64,000 nt of DNA from Rhyacophila brunnea (GCA_022495005.1 JAGYXB010000460.1:434001-498000), one strand, 5' to 3'; shown: positions 44,585-57,412, counted from the first letter of the stretch. Notes: generated by a model from the sequence alone, not told the origin. Program-made: numbers and translations.

Positions 44585-44665
44585 ATCAAGAGAAAGTCGA
44601 ACACATGCATTACCCTCAGTGGATAAGAGCTCTAACTGTCTATCCAATAAACTACAGCTAAAGAT
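44585..44665 (-). repeat. Possible decayed tRNA-derived SINE head
   Basis: On the minus strand TTGGATAGACAGTTAGAGC resembles an A box and GTGTTCGACTTTC, about 40 nt downstream, a degraded B box. There is no recognisable body, so the call is weak. Confidence 0.25.
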
Positions 44666-44789
44666 TTAATTCAATTGTTATCATTGTAACTTTAACGCAG
44701 GTGTTTCTGTATTACTTTTTCTAGGTCAAGAGCCCCGATTAAATACAATTATTATATAATGTAAAAAAAATTATTAAACCACCAATCTG

Positions 44790-45510
44790 AGGCGAAAAAT
44801 CTTGGCATAATTTTTGACTCGTTACTTCGTTTTTTTTTCACTCGCATAATATAACTTATACGTACAAGTAAGCTTCTAGGATACATCATACGATAATCCA
44901 AGCTATTCAAGAATCAAAATGTCGTACGTACACTCTACGTCTCGTTTGTTCTTAGTATTTTTGAATATGGGTCTATTATCTGGAACCATTATGAAGTTTC
45001 CTACAAGCTTATTTTAGAGCGCGTCCATAAGAAATTTATTCGGTGTCTTTATTTTAAGACACATAATTATTTTTCTTATCAATAATTTGTCAAACAATTA
45101 CTTTTAGACTGCCTTTCTAGAAGGCATGCTCACTTTTCAGTCTTAAATCTCGTAGGTCACTTCTGCTTTTAAAGACATTTCTTTCTACTACCACGAGGGA
45201 TGGTTTCCAATTCTGGCGTCCTGAAGAATTTAAATTTATATGCGCCTGCCAAGTACCTACGTGATCGCAGCCATGCAAAATTGCCAATTGGTCAAAATTG
45301 TGTCCTCAAGTCAAACCTATCAGCACCGATAGTGAATGCGCTCCCTAAAGGCATATACATTTTCAATGATGTGCTATTAATTTTATTTTTGAAACCTTAT
45401 TTTTTTACTGTATACAATATATTGTTTATGAAATGTCTTGAACGTCCTGAATTTTGATTTGTTATGTCCGCAATATTTTGTTTTCTCAATTAAATAAATA
45501 AATCAAGTAG
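44790..45510 (+). mobile_element. Jockey-type LINE, 3' part of reverse transcriptase ORF and tail
   Basis: Decayed frames give NLGIIFDSLLRF, then SFVLSIFEYGSIIWN, ILERVHKKFIRCLYF and, in the last frame (45200-45457), LNLYAPAKYLRDRS. This is the order of the C-terminal part of Jockey-clade reverse transcriptase ORFs. Frames change several times. The 3' end is AATTAAATAAATAAATC. A related, more decayed copy with the same 3' UTR is at 52900-53820. Confidence 0.75.
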
Positions 45511-45514
45511 CCAT

Positions 45515-47480
45515 CTGTTGGCGGAATTTGAGAACATGCTTAGTTATCAGTAGGATTAATAAATACCTATGTCCTATAAGATGAATATACTTTTGTTTTT
45601 TTTATTATTTTAATTAATCCATCTTAAAATGATATCTTAATTCATATTCATTATTTTATATGTATAAATATAAACATTACTATGTGAAAATCGTAGACAA
45701 ATTTATCTTTCGGAGTCATGTAATGTTTGTATATTTATTATTTATGATAAGGTCTAGTATAATTCAAGTAGAAACGAACGGTATTAGTAAACTAAAGACT
45801 TACACAGTAGAAGGCAGTTAAATTGATTGATTAATATCGGTATATAAATTTACGATATCATTTCTAACAATATTAGTCTTCGCAGATCGTTTTTATAAAC
45901 AATTTATTATTCCGAATCCGTTTGATTACAGATTAAACCAAAAGCTTTCAAAAAAATCAGCAACACTGTCGCAATTTTCTTCGAGCGCATTATATAACGT
46001 TAATCTAATACCGCCATACAATAAAGATAAATTGATCAGTATTTATTGTGAAAAACATATCGATATCCATTAAGTAAAACCTTTATATTGATCAATTAAT
46101 CTTGATCGTAAATGAATATTTATTTTACTACGCATCGGCAGCCAAAACGTATCGTTATTTATTATTTGATCTGGGCAAAATAAAGGGAAGATAGAAAAAC
46201 CGTTAATTCCTATTTATAAAACATGGAGCTCTTTATTACAGTGAAATCAATACGATACAATGACATTACGTTGATGGAAGGTTGAAAGAAAACGCCATTA
46301 GGATAAACGCTCTCAATAAACGCCCCACATTTATAGGGCTGCCACGCATTTGTGAATAATAAATTTACCTTTATTTTAAATCAGGGCTGTCAGCATTCAT
46401 CAACTTGACTATTTTATCATGAAACACAGACTTGAATTTAATACTACAGAACTTTAATACGGATAAAAAAAAACAATTCTGTGGTTACAGGGTAAAAGTT
46501 CTAAAATCACGTTTGTTCAAAATTAAAATTGTAATACCAATATATTGTGTATAAGAATAATAACTGTGCTATTGTCACATGTAAGTAAAATAAATATATA
46601 TTTTAATTTGTAGAAATAGCTTAAATTGAGAAGGTCATTTTTAACTCTAAGTAAAATTACTTATTCAAAACATTGAATATTAAAAACACAATATCAAAAA
46701 CTTAATTATACATAAATAATATAAGAGAAATAAACAAAAGATAGACCAATTAACTTCTACAAGAGTTCTAATGGATTCAAGTTAATATTCTACAATATTA
46801 TTATGAAAACTCTGATTTATTTCAAAACCAATTATTATCTCAGCTGCAACGAAGCTGTATTAAGCACTTTTACCCAGAAAACACAGAACTTTTTATCAAC
46901 ACAATCTTGACTTCTTCTAATATCAATATTGTATAAGACATTAAATAAAGAACAAAAATGTAAATTTTCTTTATTTTTATGCATATTTTAATTTTACTGT
47001 AAACAGGTAAATCAAGCCTTATCTGCATATTACATTGATTTTTTATAGCCTATGTACAGAGAGATTTACCGCTGTCCGACAAATATGTTATCTTCTCCTC
47101 ATATATATGAAATGTGAACTTAGTTTATTATAAAAATACCAGTCCAATAGAAAAAATATATTTGATATCCCCATAGTAAAGCTGTCTGACATGGAATACG
47201 TCGTTGATACTATTCTATTAGACAACTCAATCTAGGGCATTCAGGAGAAAAACGATAGGTTTCATAACAATTCATCTGGCGTCGATTTTGAAACCAACGC
47301 AAATAAAACGAACGTATTGTGCAAAAGCACCTGTCGTGATTCGGATTCCCCTTGATTGGCGACGGGAAAAACATTAAGTATCTATTGCCTTACAAAGGCT
47401 CAGAGTAATATAGTAAGTATTCCCAGCTTGAAGAACAAATGCTTATCGTATATACTAATTATTACGTGGTGGTATAAATT
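45515..47480. other. Anonymous AT-rich stretch
   Basis: Nothing recognisable. No open frame longer than about 60 codons and no repeat partner found in the window. Confidence 0.45.
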
Positions 47481-47499
47481 AAAGTAACGAGGAGATAGG

Positions 47500-47775
47500 A
47501 GATCAAAGGATAAGACATGACTCGTCCACATGCTTTGGATGCTTCAGGAATATTTTAATCTGGTCCACCGCCTGTTCTTCATTCCAACTAGATTCGGGCG
47601 TCTTAGAAGGCCGCTAAATACCATCCTCGAGGTATATAAGTCGGAGCTCCGAGATGCTGGCTGTGGAAATACTCAAGAAAACTGGCGAGTGACACAGATT
47701 CATGGAGGTGTTGCGTGGTGTCCATATGCTTCAACTAAGAAGCTGACATGGCCAAAAAAGAAAGAAGCAGTGTTA
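47500..47775 (+). mobile_element. RTE-type LINE, extreme 3' end
   Basis: The frame 47530-47778 contains FIPTRFGRLRRPLNTI, VYKSELRDAG and KKLTWPKKKEA. The phrase order RRP, N, then ELRDAG is the C-terminus of the LINE subfamily also present inverted at 49030-49275. It ends in AAAAAAGAAAGAAG. 5'-truncated. Confidence 0.6.
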
Positions 47776-47779
47776 TGAT

Positions 47780-49020
47780 TAGACTCAAATCTTTTATTGG
47801 ATATAACATAATATTATATAATAATTTAGGTAGGTATCTACCAATTAATGTCTACTTAAATCATTTTTGACTAAAGTATACTAAGACACTTGAGATTTTT
47901 TTTTGATAATTTACAATTTCAACTGTATTAATTAATAAATATGTATCTGAAAACATTAAAAAGAATTAATTTTTTTAAGTCAAAGATAAACTTACAAAAA
48001 AATTGTAAAAAAAAATGTGAATTTGTTACATATTTAATTTCCCAGTTATGTTATTATTACATTATAATTTATGGTCATATTAAAATGTAGTTTATTAAGT
48101 TTTCAATTTTTCATTGTGTAGATTTTTGACTTATTCATCGTTTTAATATTTTTTATATTTATTTTAAAAAACATCGATTTTTATAAAAATATAAATGTGT
48201 ATAACTTGAAATCCTTTTTATTTATATAATAATATAAATTATATATAATAATTATATAATACACACTACTTATATACTACTTCTATTGTGTATTTTATTT
48301 ATACAAATACGTCACGAATTATATGCCATTAATAATATTTGAGCTTACATAAATGAAGAAAATTTCATTATATTGACGACGACGATGATAATGAAAAGTA
48401 AAACAACCAAAAAAATACTTCTGTCGCATGTGTTCGTTTTTCTTTCTTGATGGCTAGTTTTTCAATATAAATTAGTTAGACATTTCTAACAATATATTCA
48501 ATATCGTATAATTATCTATATATATTATGAAGTATTTTTTCTAGTAAATATTAGCCGTCGCGTGTTAGTCAAAACCTTATCAGCAAATGTAATTTGATAT
48601 TTTCTCTATTATTTTACTAAGATTGATTACGCTTCGTTTCATATTTAACTCAAACAAATAAGCACATGTCAGCAAGACTGTTTTCAAAAACAAGTGTTTT
48701 ATAATTACCTACTTATATCAAAACGATGACAAGGTATTTATTTGAAAAGAAAATTATACCATATGCAATAAGTAATAATAATTTTAATTTGTTTATATAT
48801 TATTTGCATGCTGAAAGAACAGAACCCGAGTGACCAGATAAGTGGCATTATGACGACAATCTCTAGTCTCATTTCGCTTTCTTTTCTACCCGTCGAGTTC
48901 CCATGGTCCTTTCTCTAAAAGGTTCATGGACAGAACATTTATTCGTCTCAGCAAGTAGTCTGTGATAATAACATACAATACAAGTAAATCTTAATTTCAT
49001 ACAATATCATAATCAACAAT
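47780..49020. other. Very AT-rich anonymous stretch
   Basis: Nothing recognisable; long A/T tracts throughout, especially 47870-48300. Confidence 0.45.
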
Positions 49021-49029
49021 TTAAACTTC

Positions 49030-49275
49030 TTCTTCTTTTTCTTCGGCCATAATATCCGATCTTTGGTTGGATCATATGGCGACGCCTTCAAGAATCCCTG
49101 TCGCTCACCAGTCTTCTAGCATCGTTCCAGATCAAACCAGCATCCCGTAGTTCCACCGTATACACTCTATAGATAGTATTTTGCGGCCTTCCAGAACGCC
49201 GGAATCTGGTTGGCTTGAAGAATAGGCAAGCTAGTTTGGAGTTCTCTTCTGACATTTGCAGTACGTGCAGTGACA
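49030..49275 (-). mobile_element. RTE-type LINE, extreme 3' end with GAA-rich tail
   Basis: The minus-strand frame (49276-49088) reads FFKPTRFRRSGRPQNTI, VYTVELRDAGLIW and ARRLVSDRDS, then a stop. The untranslated end GATCGGATATTATGGCCGAA and GAAAAAGAAGAAG follows. The same tail is used by SINE family S2 at 36832. It is truncated at its 5' side. Confidence 0.7.
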
Positions 49276-49279
49276 TCCC

Positions 49280-50510
49280 GTGGGGGTAAGCAGATTGAGC
49301 TTCGCTTGGGGGTGGCAGTTACTTGAAGGGTGGCAAACCGAAGAGAATCATTTGGTACCTATATATAGAAATAACTACCTAAACTGAATACTTAATAACG
49401 AAAATATATTGCCTTTCAAAAATTCAGCTCACAGGTTTGAAAAAAAAATATTAATTAGCACAAAAGGTCTAACAGGACTTTAATTTTTTTTGTCGGGTTC
49501 GCGATGTCTAGTTTACTTCTGTTGCCCATCGAAATCCTTGGTGATCGGAAACGACGCAAGAACGTGTGATAAAAAATATTATGTACAAAATGGGGCGGCA
49601 TTATGGCGCTGCCCAGGGGCGGCATTTTGTCTAGGGACGTCACTGAGTACGTGGCCGAGCCAGGACCAACGTCGCCTTTTCACTCTTAGCACGATGAGAG
49701 GTTTGAATGGTTTTGTTTACATTAAAAAAACTCTTACATTGTTATGTTGAATATAGGTATAATACTCATACAGCCATTTTTACTTTTAAATCTCGCAGTA
49801 TTTTTGTTATTTTCGTCTTATTTAAAAAATAATTGAACCGCCAAAAGAATGCATAAGAAATTAAAATAAATAAATCCCATGCTAACCCTATTTACAAAGT
49901 ACACACCAATAACCATTCGCTACGCTTAGCAGAGAGATTTCATTTTAGATCTGGCTACGGCGTAGCGCCTACCGGCCCTCTACAATAACATCTACGGTTA
50001 TAGGCTACGACAGGAAACTTTTTACTTTGTTCTTTTATCCAGATTATAGGCGCTGTTCTAAGAGGCTGCATGCTTAAATACGCGGGGCTTTCGAGATAAC
50101 GGCTTTTGCCGGGGTAATGATCTGAAAGAAAATTCGAGAATAAATGTATTTGTAATAATATCGAATGTGATTTTTATACCTCGTCGCACATTTCGGAGTA
50201 GTAAAAGAATCCACTTCGCGCGCTGTTTCAATCCATTTTCGTTATAAAATGGTATAATATTTTTTATGTCACATCCATTTGACTTTTTTAAAAATGGGTT
50301 GATTCTTTTGAATTGAAGACATTAAAATTATTTACACTTGTCAGCACAGAGATTGCGTTTATATCAAAGTCATATCAAGTCTCGAATGATATTAAATACT
50401 AATACTTATGGTTTGATATGAATTAGTATTATATTAAGAATTGGGAGATAAGGCCATCGAAATGTGATTGTATCGACCTATCTAAAGCATTCTTTATATT
50501 TACAAGGTGA
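49280..50510. other. Anonymous stretch
   Basis: Open frames at 49455-49750 overlap on opposite strands and show no domain. The block at 49910-50110 has several GC-richer phrases (TACGGCGTAGCGCCTACCGG) of unknown nature. Confidence 0.4.
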
Positions 50511-50513
50511 TTT

Positions 50514-50775
50514 GAGTCGCTTAGAATCATAACTCACATACTCCAAAAATCGTGTTTTGAGACAATCGCAAAAACCAACCAGAGTACTATTTTTTGTAAT
50601 TAGAAGAAAAGTATTGAAATCTTTTGAATATTATTGAGTGAGTGAGTCGATTAAAATTATTTTTTATATGTATATATAATACTCCCAAGGTTACGGGAAG
50701 TTTTTTAAATTTTTATAATGTGAGTTTTGACACCAACTTTGTGAATGTGTGAGTTATGACTCCACGATGTGGGAA
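50514..50775. mobile_element. Terminal-inverted-repeat element family G, copy 1 (degraded right side)
   Basis: It starts GAGTCGCTTAGAATCATAAC, then TCACATACTCCAAAAATCG and AAAAACCAACCAGAGTACTA, which is the inverted complement of the right part of the element at 55543-55978. The right side has a recognisable but changed end (TGTGAGTTATGACTCCA), and further GTGAGTTTTGACACCA-type near-repeats follow. Confidence 0.6.
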
Positions 50776-51539
50776 TAATGTCAGTTTTGATTCCAAGCTA
50801 CACCAATATTAATACATGTGTATTGTAGATGCATCATACTTTTTATACAAATTTGGTAGAAATGATTGGATTTTTGAATAAAACTAATTATTGTAGGACA
50901 TTCTGTCATATTTTGTTTTGTGCTTACATAATTATTATTAGCAGTAATTATAAATCGTATTCTAAATAATATTAGATCATCATCCTAATGTGACTCCACA
51001 CTCTGAATTTTATTGATATCACATTTCTTTATGATCAAATTCTTGCATTCTTCTGATTGGCAATGATTTGCAAAGAAAAACTCCTTTCTCGTGGGTACAT
51101 AAAGGATATATAGGCATTCCACTCGCCTTGTATCTGAAACCAAAATTAAACAAACCAACTTAATAAACTCTAGAAAGCTTTTGGCCTTTATTATGGAACA
51201 AAAGGAATACTAAAATATAATTAGCTCTTGGAAAAAATAAGTCTCACTCATTGTAAAGTTTATTTTGAAAACTCAATGGACTCTTACATAGGTATTCATG
51301 GTTATAATAATTATTATAGCATTGAGCTGAATTTATTTGACAGTGTCATTGTGCAAAGTAATAAAATAACTGATAATAATAATACGCACCAAATTATTTT
51401 AACATAATATTGTAACTTCGTTCAAATGTGTATACTAGTTGAAAACAATTTTTACAAACTCATGTAAGTCATGTCATGTCAAACAATAGCGCCTATAGAT
51501 CCAAAGCAAATTGGCTGGCAACAGCCAATGACAAATTTT

Positions 51540-51650
51540 TTAACTCGTTGAGTGCGCACACTGCACCTGGCCGAAGGCCATTAGAGGGCATTAGCATGTT
51601 ATCGAAATAGGGTAATTAGTAGCTTAGCAGTGAATGTATTACAAGGCTTA
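51540..51650 (-). repeat. Dispersed repeat family E, inverted copy
   Basis: The plus strand reads TTAACTCGTTGAGTGCGC, GGCCATTAGAGGGCATTAGC and ATGTTATCGAAATAG, the reverse of the family E phrase order, with a perfect small stem GGCCGAAGGCC. More diverged than the other copies. Confidence 0.35.
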
Positions 51651-51654
51651 ATAA

Positions 51655-52880
51655 AGTTACTGATACTGCTAAGAATAATTATTAAACTTTAAACTTAAAA
51701 TCAAATTTTACAGTAGGCACAAAAACGTTTTTGTTATTGTTTTCGGTCAAAGTTAAAATACAAAATAGACAACACCTCAAAATGCATACCTAATAATTAA
51801 CATTTTGGTTTTTATATTCTTAGTCTGATATTAATTATACAGTTAATATAAAAAACCCAACAAAAATGATGGTTTTAATCGTTTTTCCCATGTCATGTCC
51901 ACCTTTTTTAAATTGTTAGCTAAATTTAGATAATGACTCGGCATTTGCAGCTTACATCCTTTAGACACAACTAGGAGTTAGTGGTCTACATTGTTATTAT
52001 GCGATAAAACCTATTTTGAAAAACTGAGGGTTACGCCCTTTTTCCTATCTGCAATCGATATATAAACCATACAAATTAGTTTGATGCTTAATATTATGTC
52101 AACAATCAACTTGTTCCTTCATATTTTCAGAAATGTTTTTTTATTTCTCTTAAACTTTTTTGAATTATAAACAAAAAATTCAAAGTGTACAAATTAAATA
52201 ATCAAATTTTTATGTAAAATTATCTAAAAAAAAAAACGAACGAAAAATTTCAGCAATAAATGACCGTACCATCTTTAATTATTAGCCATCAGCACTCGTA
52301 AGTCTAACGGCACCAACTCATCCAGCCATTTCGCAGTTTTTCAAAGTTCTGTCGTCTTTCAGGAGTGAAAGAATTTGAGAAGTTCTGGATGGTTGGATGC
52401 GTGATACAAGTATAACCAATGTAAACGTCGAGTTTTGATAAATCTAACTGGCTGTCTGACTCATCAGATTTGATAAATCTTATGGTTAAGCCGACGCCGT
52501 TAGATATTTTCCTCGCGGATGGAGGCAAAAATCTTTTTCAAGATTTTAAGCTGACATATTTGCAACTCCAATCTTCTGACCGTTATGACAGAATTTGTCT
52601 TATGAGAGTATTGTTTATTCAATCTAAAATATTATCTCCTCATGACTTCTGTTACACTATTCTAGACGTTGACTAAGATACATATTTATAAATGCATTGA
52701 ATTTGTTAACGAAAAAATGACTTAGTACGTATGATAGTAATATAATGTGTTAAAATATCTTTAATATTAAATAATTGTTAATGCTAATTTGTATATATAC
52801 CTAAATAATAATGATAATAATTTATGAAATTATTTCACTTTAAACATAAACCCTTCTTATTTTTTTGTCATATTAAAGCA
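51655..52880. other. Anonymous AT-rich stretch
   Basis: The frames at 52304-52528 (minus) and 52470-52676 (plus) are short and overlap. Nothing recognisable. Confidence 0.4.
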
Positions 52881-52899
52881 TATTTACAAATTTTAATTG

Positions 52900-53820
52900 A
52901 CTATGATATGGTTGATTTTCATCAACCATTCCGCGTATGCAGTATTGGTCGAAATATAATAGTTATAGCGCGTCCAGAAGAATTTCTTCGGTGTCCTTAT
53001 TTCAATACATATAATTATTTTCATTTAAATAATCTGTCAAATGGTTTCTTTCTGACTGGCTTTCTACAAGTAATGCTCACTTTTTACTCTCTTAAATCTC
53101 ATAGGTCATTTCTGCTCTTGAGACATTTTTGTCTGCTATTACGAGGAGTAGTTTCTAATCCTGGCATCCTAAAGAATTAAAATTTATATGCGCATGTCAA
53201 TTAGTTATGTGGTCGCAGCCATGACCTATTCTGGGTTATAACTACTTCCTCGTGTCAAGCCTATCAGGCTTCCAATAACGAGCGAGGGGTGTAATCCGCT
53301 CCTGAAAGATAGAGACAGTTTCAGTGATATGCTGAGTATTTTGTTTTTAAATTTGATTTTACTGTATATTAAAATTGTTTATTTATTTTTTATTTTATCT
53401 TCTTCTCTCTTGTGAGGGTATTATTTAATATAATGTAAGCCTCATGTTGTGATAGTCCTGAGTTTTGTTATATCCACAATGTTTTGTTTTCTTGAGGGCG
53501 GACATGCTCAGCGTAGGTCAAAATTGAGCTTTTATTGAATTTTCAAAACATGATCCTGGACATTCCTTAAACGTTGTAGATAATCTATTTATATAATTTT
53601 GAAGCCTAATTATACTTTATATTTATTTTAAACATTTAATGACTGCATAAAGTATTTTTATTACATAAAATAGTATTCTTTTAAACCTCTCGCTCTATAG
53701 ATTATCTACAACGTTTAAGGTATGTCCAGGATCATGCTTTGAAAATAGAACAAAAGCTCAATTTTGACCGACGCTGAGCATGTCCCCCTTAAATAAATAA
53801 ATATACGTAAAATGTTCCAA
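52900..53820 (+). mobile_element. Jockey-type LINE 3' fragment, interrupted by a foldback element
   Basis: The sequence from about 52920 (ATTCCGCGTATGCAGTATTG) to 53490 parallels 44960-45480: GCGCGTCCAGAAGAATTTCT, AATCTGTCAAATGG, TCTTAAATCTCATAGGTCAT, CGTGATC-like CGCAGCCATG and ATCCACAATGTTTTGTTTTC. The 3' tail AAATAAATAAATA resumes at 53791, after the foldback at 53496-53790. It is heavily decayed. Confidence 0.65.
53496..53790. mobile_element. Foldback family B, compact copy inserted in a LINE tail
   Basis: The left arm starts GGCGGACATGCTCAGCGTAG and the right arm ends CTGAGCATGTCCCCC, with about 110-bp inverted repeats including CATGATCCTGGACATTCCTT and AAACGTTGTAGATAATCTAT. The middle holds a one-sided segment (TGACTGCATAAAGTATTTTT) whose opposite is present only in the larger copy at 62742. 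Insertion is supported because the flanks are continuous with the Jockey 3' end at 45460-45505. Confidence 0.85.
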
Positions 53821-54174
53821 TGCCTCAATACAATACACGCAATAAAATTATTATTTTAGTACGACTCAAAACCTCCAATATACAATCATCGTCCTATTCG
53901 ACCGATGTCGCTCCACTATTATATGAAGATCCCCTTAACTTATCCTGCATTTCTCTTAATGAGTTCATGAATTAAGGTTGTACTACTGTATTACTAGAGC
54001 TATCCACTTAGCGAGCAATATATCCTGCATATTAAAAATTGAAACCAGGATAGCTAAAACCGATTTCTGTGGAATTGAACTTTAATTAAATCAATTAAAA
54101 AAATATTTGTGGTGATGATGATTTGTGAATTTAAAGTCGTTGTTGCTTGGATATTGTGAGGAGAGTGTTTATAG

Positions 54175-54660
54175 CAGTGCTCCGCAACCTTTCCTCACCC
54201 ACGGCAAACAAAATGTCTTCCCAAAATTCCGCGGCACACTACACGTAAAACAACTTATACACCAAAACATGAACCCCAGGCCAGAATCTTCGGCGCCCCC
54301 CCCCTACCTATCGCTAAGGTTAAAGACAGTGTGATACTTTAAAATAGCGTTTTTGAAATGATGTTCGAAGTAAAATAAATCGTATTGATTCTATGTTTAG
54401 CGATTTGTATTTATTAATTCATTCACTTGAACTACGGTTAGTTTTCGGTGAACAATAATTATTTGTCGAGTATTGACACAATAACAATAAATTGTATCCC
54501 ACAATCGTATGTATTAAAATAATAAAGCTAGAGAAGTTAAATAGTGCCGCAGGCGACTTTTTTTGCAATTAGAGCAAATTTGTAAATTCTGTTTATCTCA
54601 CTTATCTGCTTGACCTGCCACGCCACCCCCCCCGAGCTTGGGCCTCCAGGGCACCAAAAT
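54175..54660 (-). repeat. Dispersed repeat with G/C-run ends, copy 2
   Basis: It begins CAGTGCTCCGCAACCTTTCC, a hAT-style terminus, and carries GCCCCCCCCCTACCTATCGC and GTGCCGCAGGCGACTTTTTT, which pair in reverse complement with 5185-5600. It ends near GCCTCCAGGGCACC. The open frame at 54125-54334 is repeat-derived. No coding domain. Confidence 0.5.
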
Positions 54661-54664
54661 TACA

Positions 54665-55165
54665 TTACATACCTACTTATTTGATAAATAATTAAATAAA
54701 CATAACACACGACGCAGAACCAAATGTACATTATTATTCCCATGTATTTGTATTATCAATAAATAGCTTGTTTCATTGATCGTACAAGTTTTTAGCCTTA
54801 CTTAGTTAGTTTGGTAGCCTTGTCAGAAATATGAGGATATTCTTTATTAGCCGAAATCCAGAAAATACCATACGCGGTTTTTAGAATAGAATTTTTGGCA
54901 TTGGTTGCAAAAGGGTTTCGAATCCAGTCGTATTGATTGTATGAGAGTAATGATGAAATTTCTTTTGAAGCAAAGTTAAATGTTTTTGAGACGGATCCAA
55001 AATCAATTGCTTGTTTTCATTGGTGGTCTGGTAGGTCCTTTGGTATATTTGTAGAGATTCTTGTCTTAAATCTTTCTAATTTATAAGACCATGTCAATAT
55101 ATTTTCATTCTGACCTTGCATTGTTTTATTAAGTTCATGCAGGTGCTCAAATGTATTTACTCGAT
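54665..55165. other. Anonymous stretch
   Basis: Nothing recognisable on either strand. Confidence 0.4.
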
Positions 55166-55169
55166 ACAA

Positions 55170-56000
55170 GAAGAAATAAATTTAATGATAAAGATGACAG
55201 AGTGATGTTATAATCGCGGGCACAGATGTACTGATAAGATTGACTATATTATTGAACTGACTGGCGATGTACCGAGATGTTTAAATAACCGAGAGACTGG
55301 AATCATGATAAGTAGTACGCCGAGTGACGGACTCGATGTGAGTAGTGCTCCAAGTGATGGACTCGAGTGAAGTGACGATTTATGGATTATCTTTGTTATT
55401 TATACAAATGCAGTTCATCCATGACAAGAGACATTGTCGCAATTAAATAAATCATAATATACCTTACTGATCTAGTTATGAATGAGGAAATGCTGACTAT
55501 TGATTTTGCTCCATTGTTTTATTTTGACAACAAAACATACTTGAGTCGCTTAGAATCATAACTCACATATTGCAATTTTGTCGTTTTTTAGTTAAATATG
55601 CCAAGTGATTCTAAATGAATTAATCTATATACCGAAAAATAGTTAAGTATTAAAAGTCAATTTAAACCATGTGAAAATCGTTGACAAAGTTCATTGTTGG
55701 TGTAATATGTCGTATATTTCAAAGAATAGAGTTTTGTCACCAACGCCTTCCTAACCAATCGGGGAGCTCTATTTCTCATAGTATGCTGTATGTCTGCAAC
55801 GTTAGGAGTATTAGGTATATACTATATAAAAAAAAAGTTATTCGACTCTCTCACTCATTAATATTCTAGGAAGTTCAATACAGTTCTTCTAATTACAAAA
55901 AATAGTGCTCTGTTGGTTTTTAGCGATTATCTCAAAACTTGATTTTTGGAATATGTGAGTTATGATTCTAAGCGACTCACTTATTAAAGTGTGTCACCCT
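55170..56000 (+). repeat. Dispersed repeat family L, copy 2, split by a MITE-like element
   Basis: It matches 16440-17080: AAGATGACAGAGTGATGTTA, CAGATGTACTGATAAG, GAGTGACGGACTCGATG, GTTATTTATACAAATGCAGT and TGATCTAGTTATGAATGAGG. The match is interrupted at AAAACATAC (55540) and resumes at TTATTAAAGTGTGTCAC (55981), the gap being the element at 55543-55978. Confidence 0.6.
55543..55978. mobile_element. 436-bp terminal-inverted-repeat element family G, copy 2, with 4-bp duplication
   Basis: The left end GAGTCGCTTAGAATCATAAC and the right end GTTATGATTCTAAGCGACTC are perfect inverted complements, and similarity continues through TCACATATT. ACTT flanks both sides (55539-55542 and 55979-55982). 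The related locus at 17057-17075 lacks the element and shows one continuous site. The interior has only a 62-codon frame with no domain. The superfamily is not assigned. Confidence 0.85.
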
Positions 56001-56004
56001 TGTA

Positions 56005-56920
56005 AGTGGATTGATATGATTTTTACAAATATATTTACTGAATTGCAGGAGAAATGTTTGCCAGAAGAGGACAGTAATGGATAATATTCATGAAATACAC
56101 ATCTATAATTATTATTGATTTCATTACAGAAGATATCCGCAATATATTAATTACAAAAATATGTTTTAAATAAAAGATACATATTTATGTTTCAAAAAAT
56201 AAATATCTTATTGTCCCTAGTGGAAGCATCAGTTTTTCATTTCGAAGCAATATCATATCATACCCGTTTGATTATATTTATTTTACTATACCCAATAGTA
56301 AAGAAAACAATAATAAAAGTTAATGAAAAAAGCGAATTCATGTTACATTGTGTAGATATAGAATATGTATAAACGCCCTATTGTTTTATGAGTCGATTTG
56401 GTACTATATAATATGATGTATTGAAAATACGATCGAGGAAATAATAAAAATGGCATAAATCCATCTTATATGTGTCCTTCCTTCTCATTTGGTGAAACTT
56501 AATACACTTTGAGAAGAAGTAAATAAGATAAGGCAGATCTAAGCGACATAATAAACAAGCGATTCCCAAACGAACGGGCAGCGTAAAAAGGCCGATGGGT
56601 TGTATACGATCCGATTTCAAGAAATATTATAGCTCCTCTTACTCCGAAATAAGTTTTAATGTAGATTTTATCAGCATTCTCAGACGACCGTTCAAGGCTT
56701 ATTATATAGTTGGACACTTGCTCCGATGTTGCCATCAGACGAAATTAATTAATTGGTTGCAAAGTCGGTAACATCCATAAGCCAATATTGATATTATTAT
56801 CGAACATACATAATTCTGAAAACACTGAAAATATAGCCAGACACTCTGACGTCGGTTAGTAATTAAAAGTAATAAATACTTTAATTTAGAATACAAAAAT
56901 CGATCGTCCACCGTAACTAA
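56005..56920. other. Anonymous stretch
   Basis: Open frames at 56187-56372 and 56378-56735 (minus, two overlapping frames) show no domain I can name. Confidence 0.4.
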
Positions 56921-56929
56921 AAAATTGGA

Positions 56930-57180
56930 GAGCGCTTATGAGCAGGTATTAAAGGCCAATAGCTAAAATTTGTCGCAATTAAGCATGGCAATTGTAGCAT
57001 AGTGGTAATGCACAGGGCACGAAATCCAAAAGACACAGGTTCGATTCCTGCCGAGTGTCTTACTTACCTGGCATGGCACTTTTCTCATGAGTGTTTTCAG
57101 AATAATGTATGTTCAATAATTAGAATGGTACATTCTTATATCTTGTGAATTATTCGTTGAATAAAAGAAATAGTTATTTT
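56930..57180 (+). mobile_element. tRNA-derived SINE family S3
   Basis: The A box (TTGTAGCATAGTGGTAATGC) and B box (GGTTCGATTCC at 57042) are spaced as in a tRNA. The 3' part reads AGTGTTTTCAGAATAATG, TGTTCAATAATTAGAATGG and ends TGAATAAAAGAAA. The same 3' part occurs at 35250-35335, where the tRNA portion is in reverse orientation. The sequence upstream of the A box (56930-56975) is also shared and may be a second module. Confidence 0.65.
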
Positions 57181-57412
57181 GATATTATTATCATTATTTA
57201 ACTAACAACAAAATTTGGTTTTCCAATTATTAGAATGTATTTTAGGTAATTTTATTTCACTATTTATATTCCTAGTGATTTTGGTAGTATAAATAAAGCT
57301 AGCTCTATGTCAGTTTAAACCAATTTTTTGTGACCATAAGTTGCCAGTGTAAAAAAAATACAAAACATGAATAAGCTAAAATCATTATTATTATCAGAAA
57401 GTCAATGTTATT

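Noticed and set aside
49455..49750. Overlapping frames on both strands as a gene
   Set aside because: Neither shows a domain and they mirror each other in AT-poor patches without splice support.
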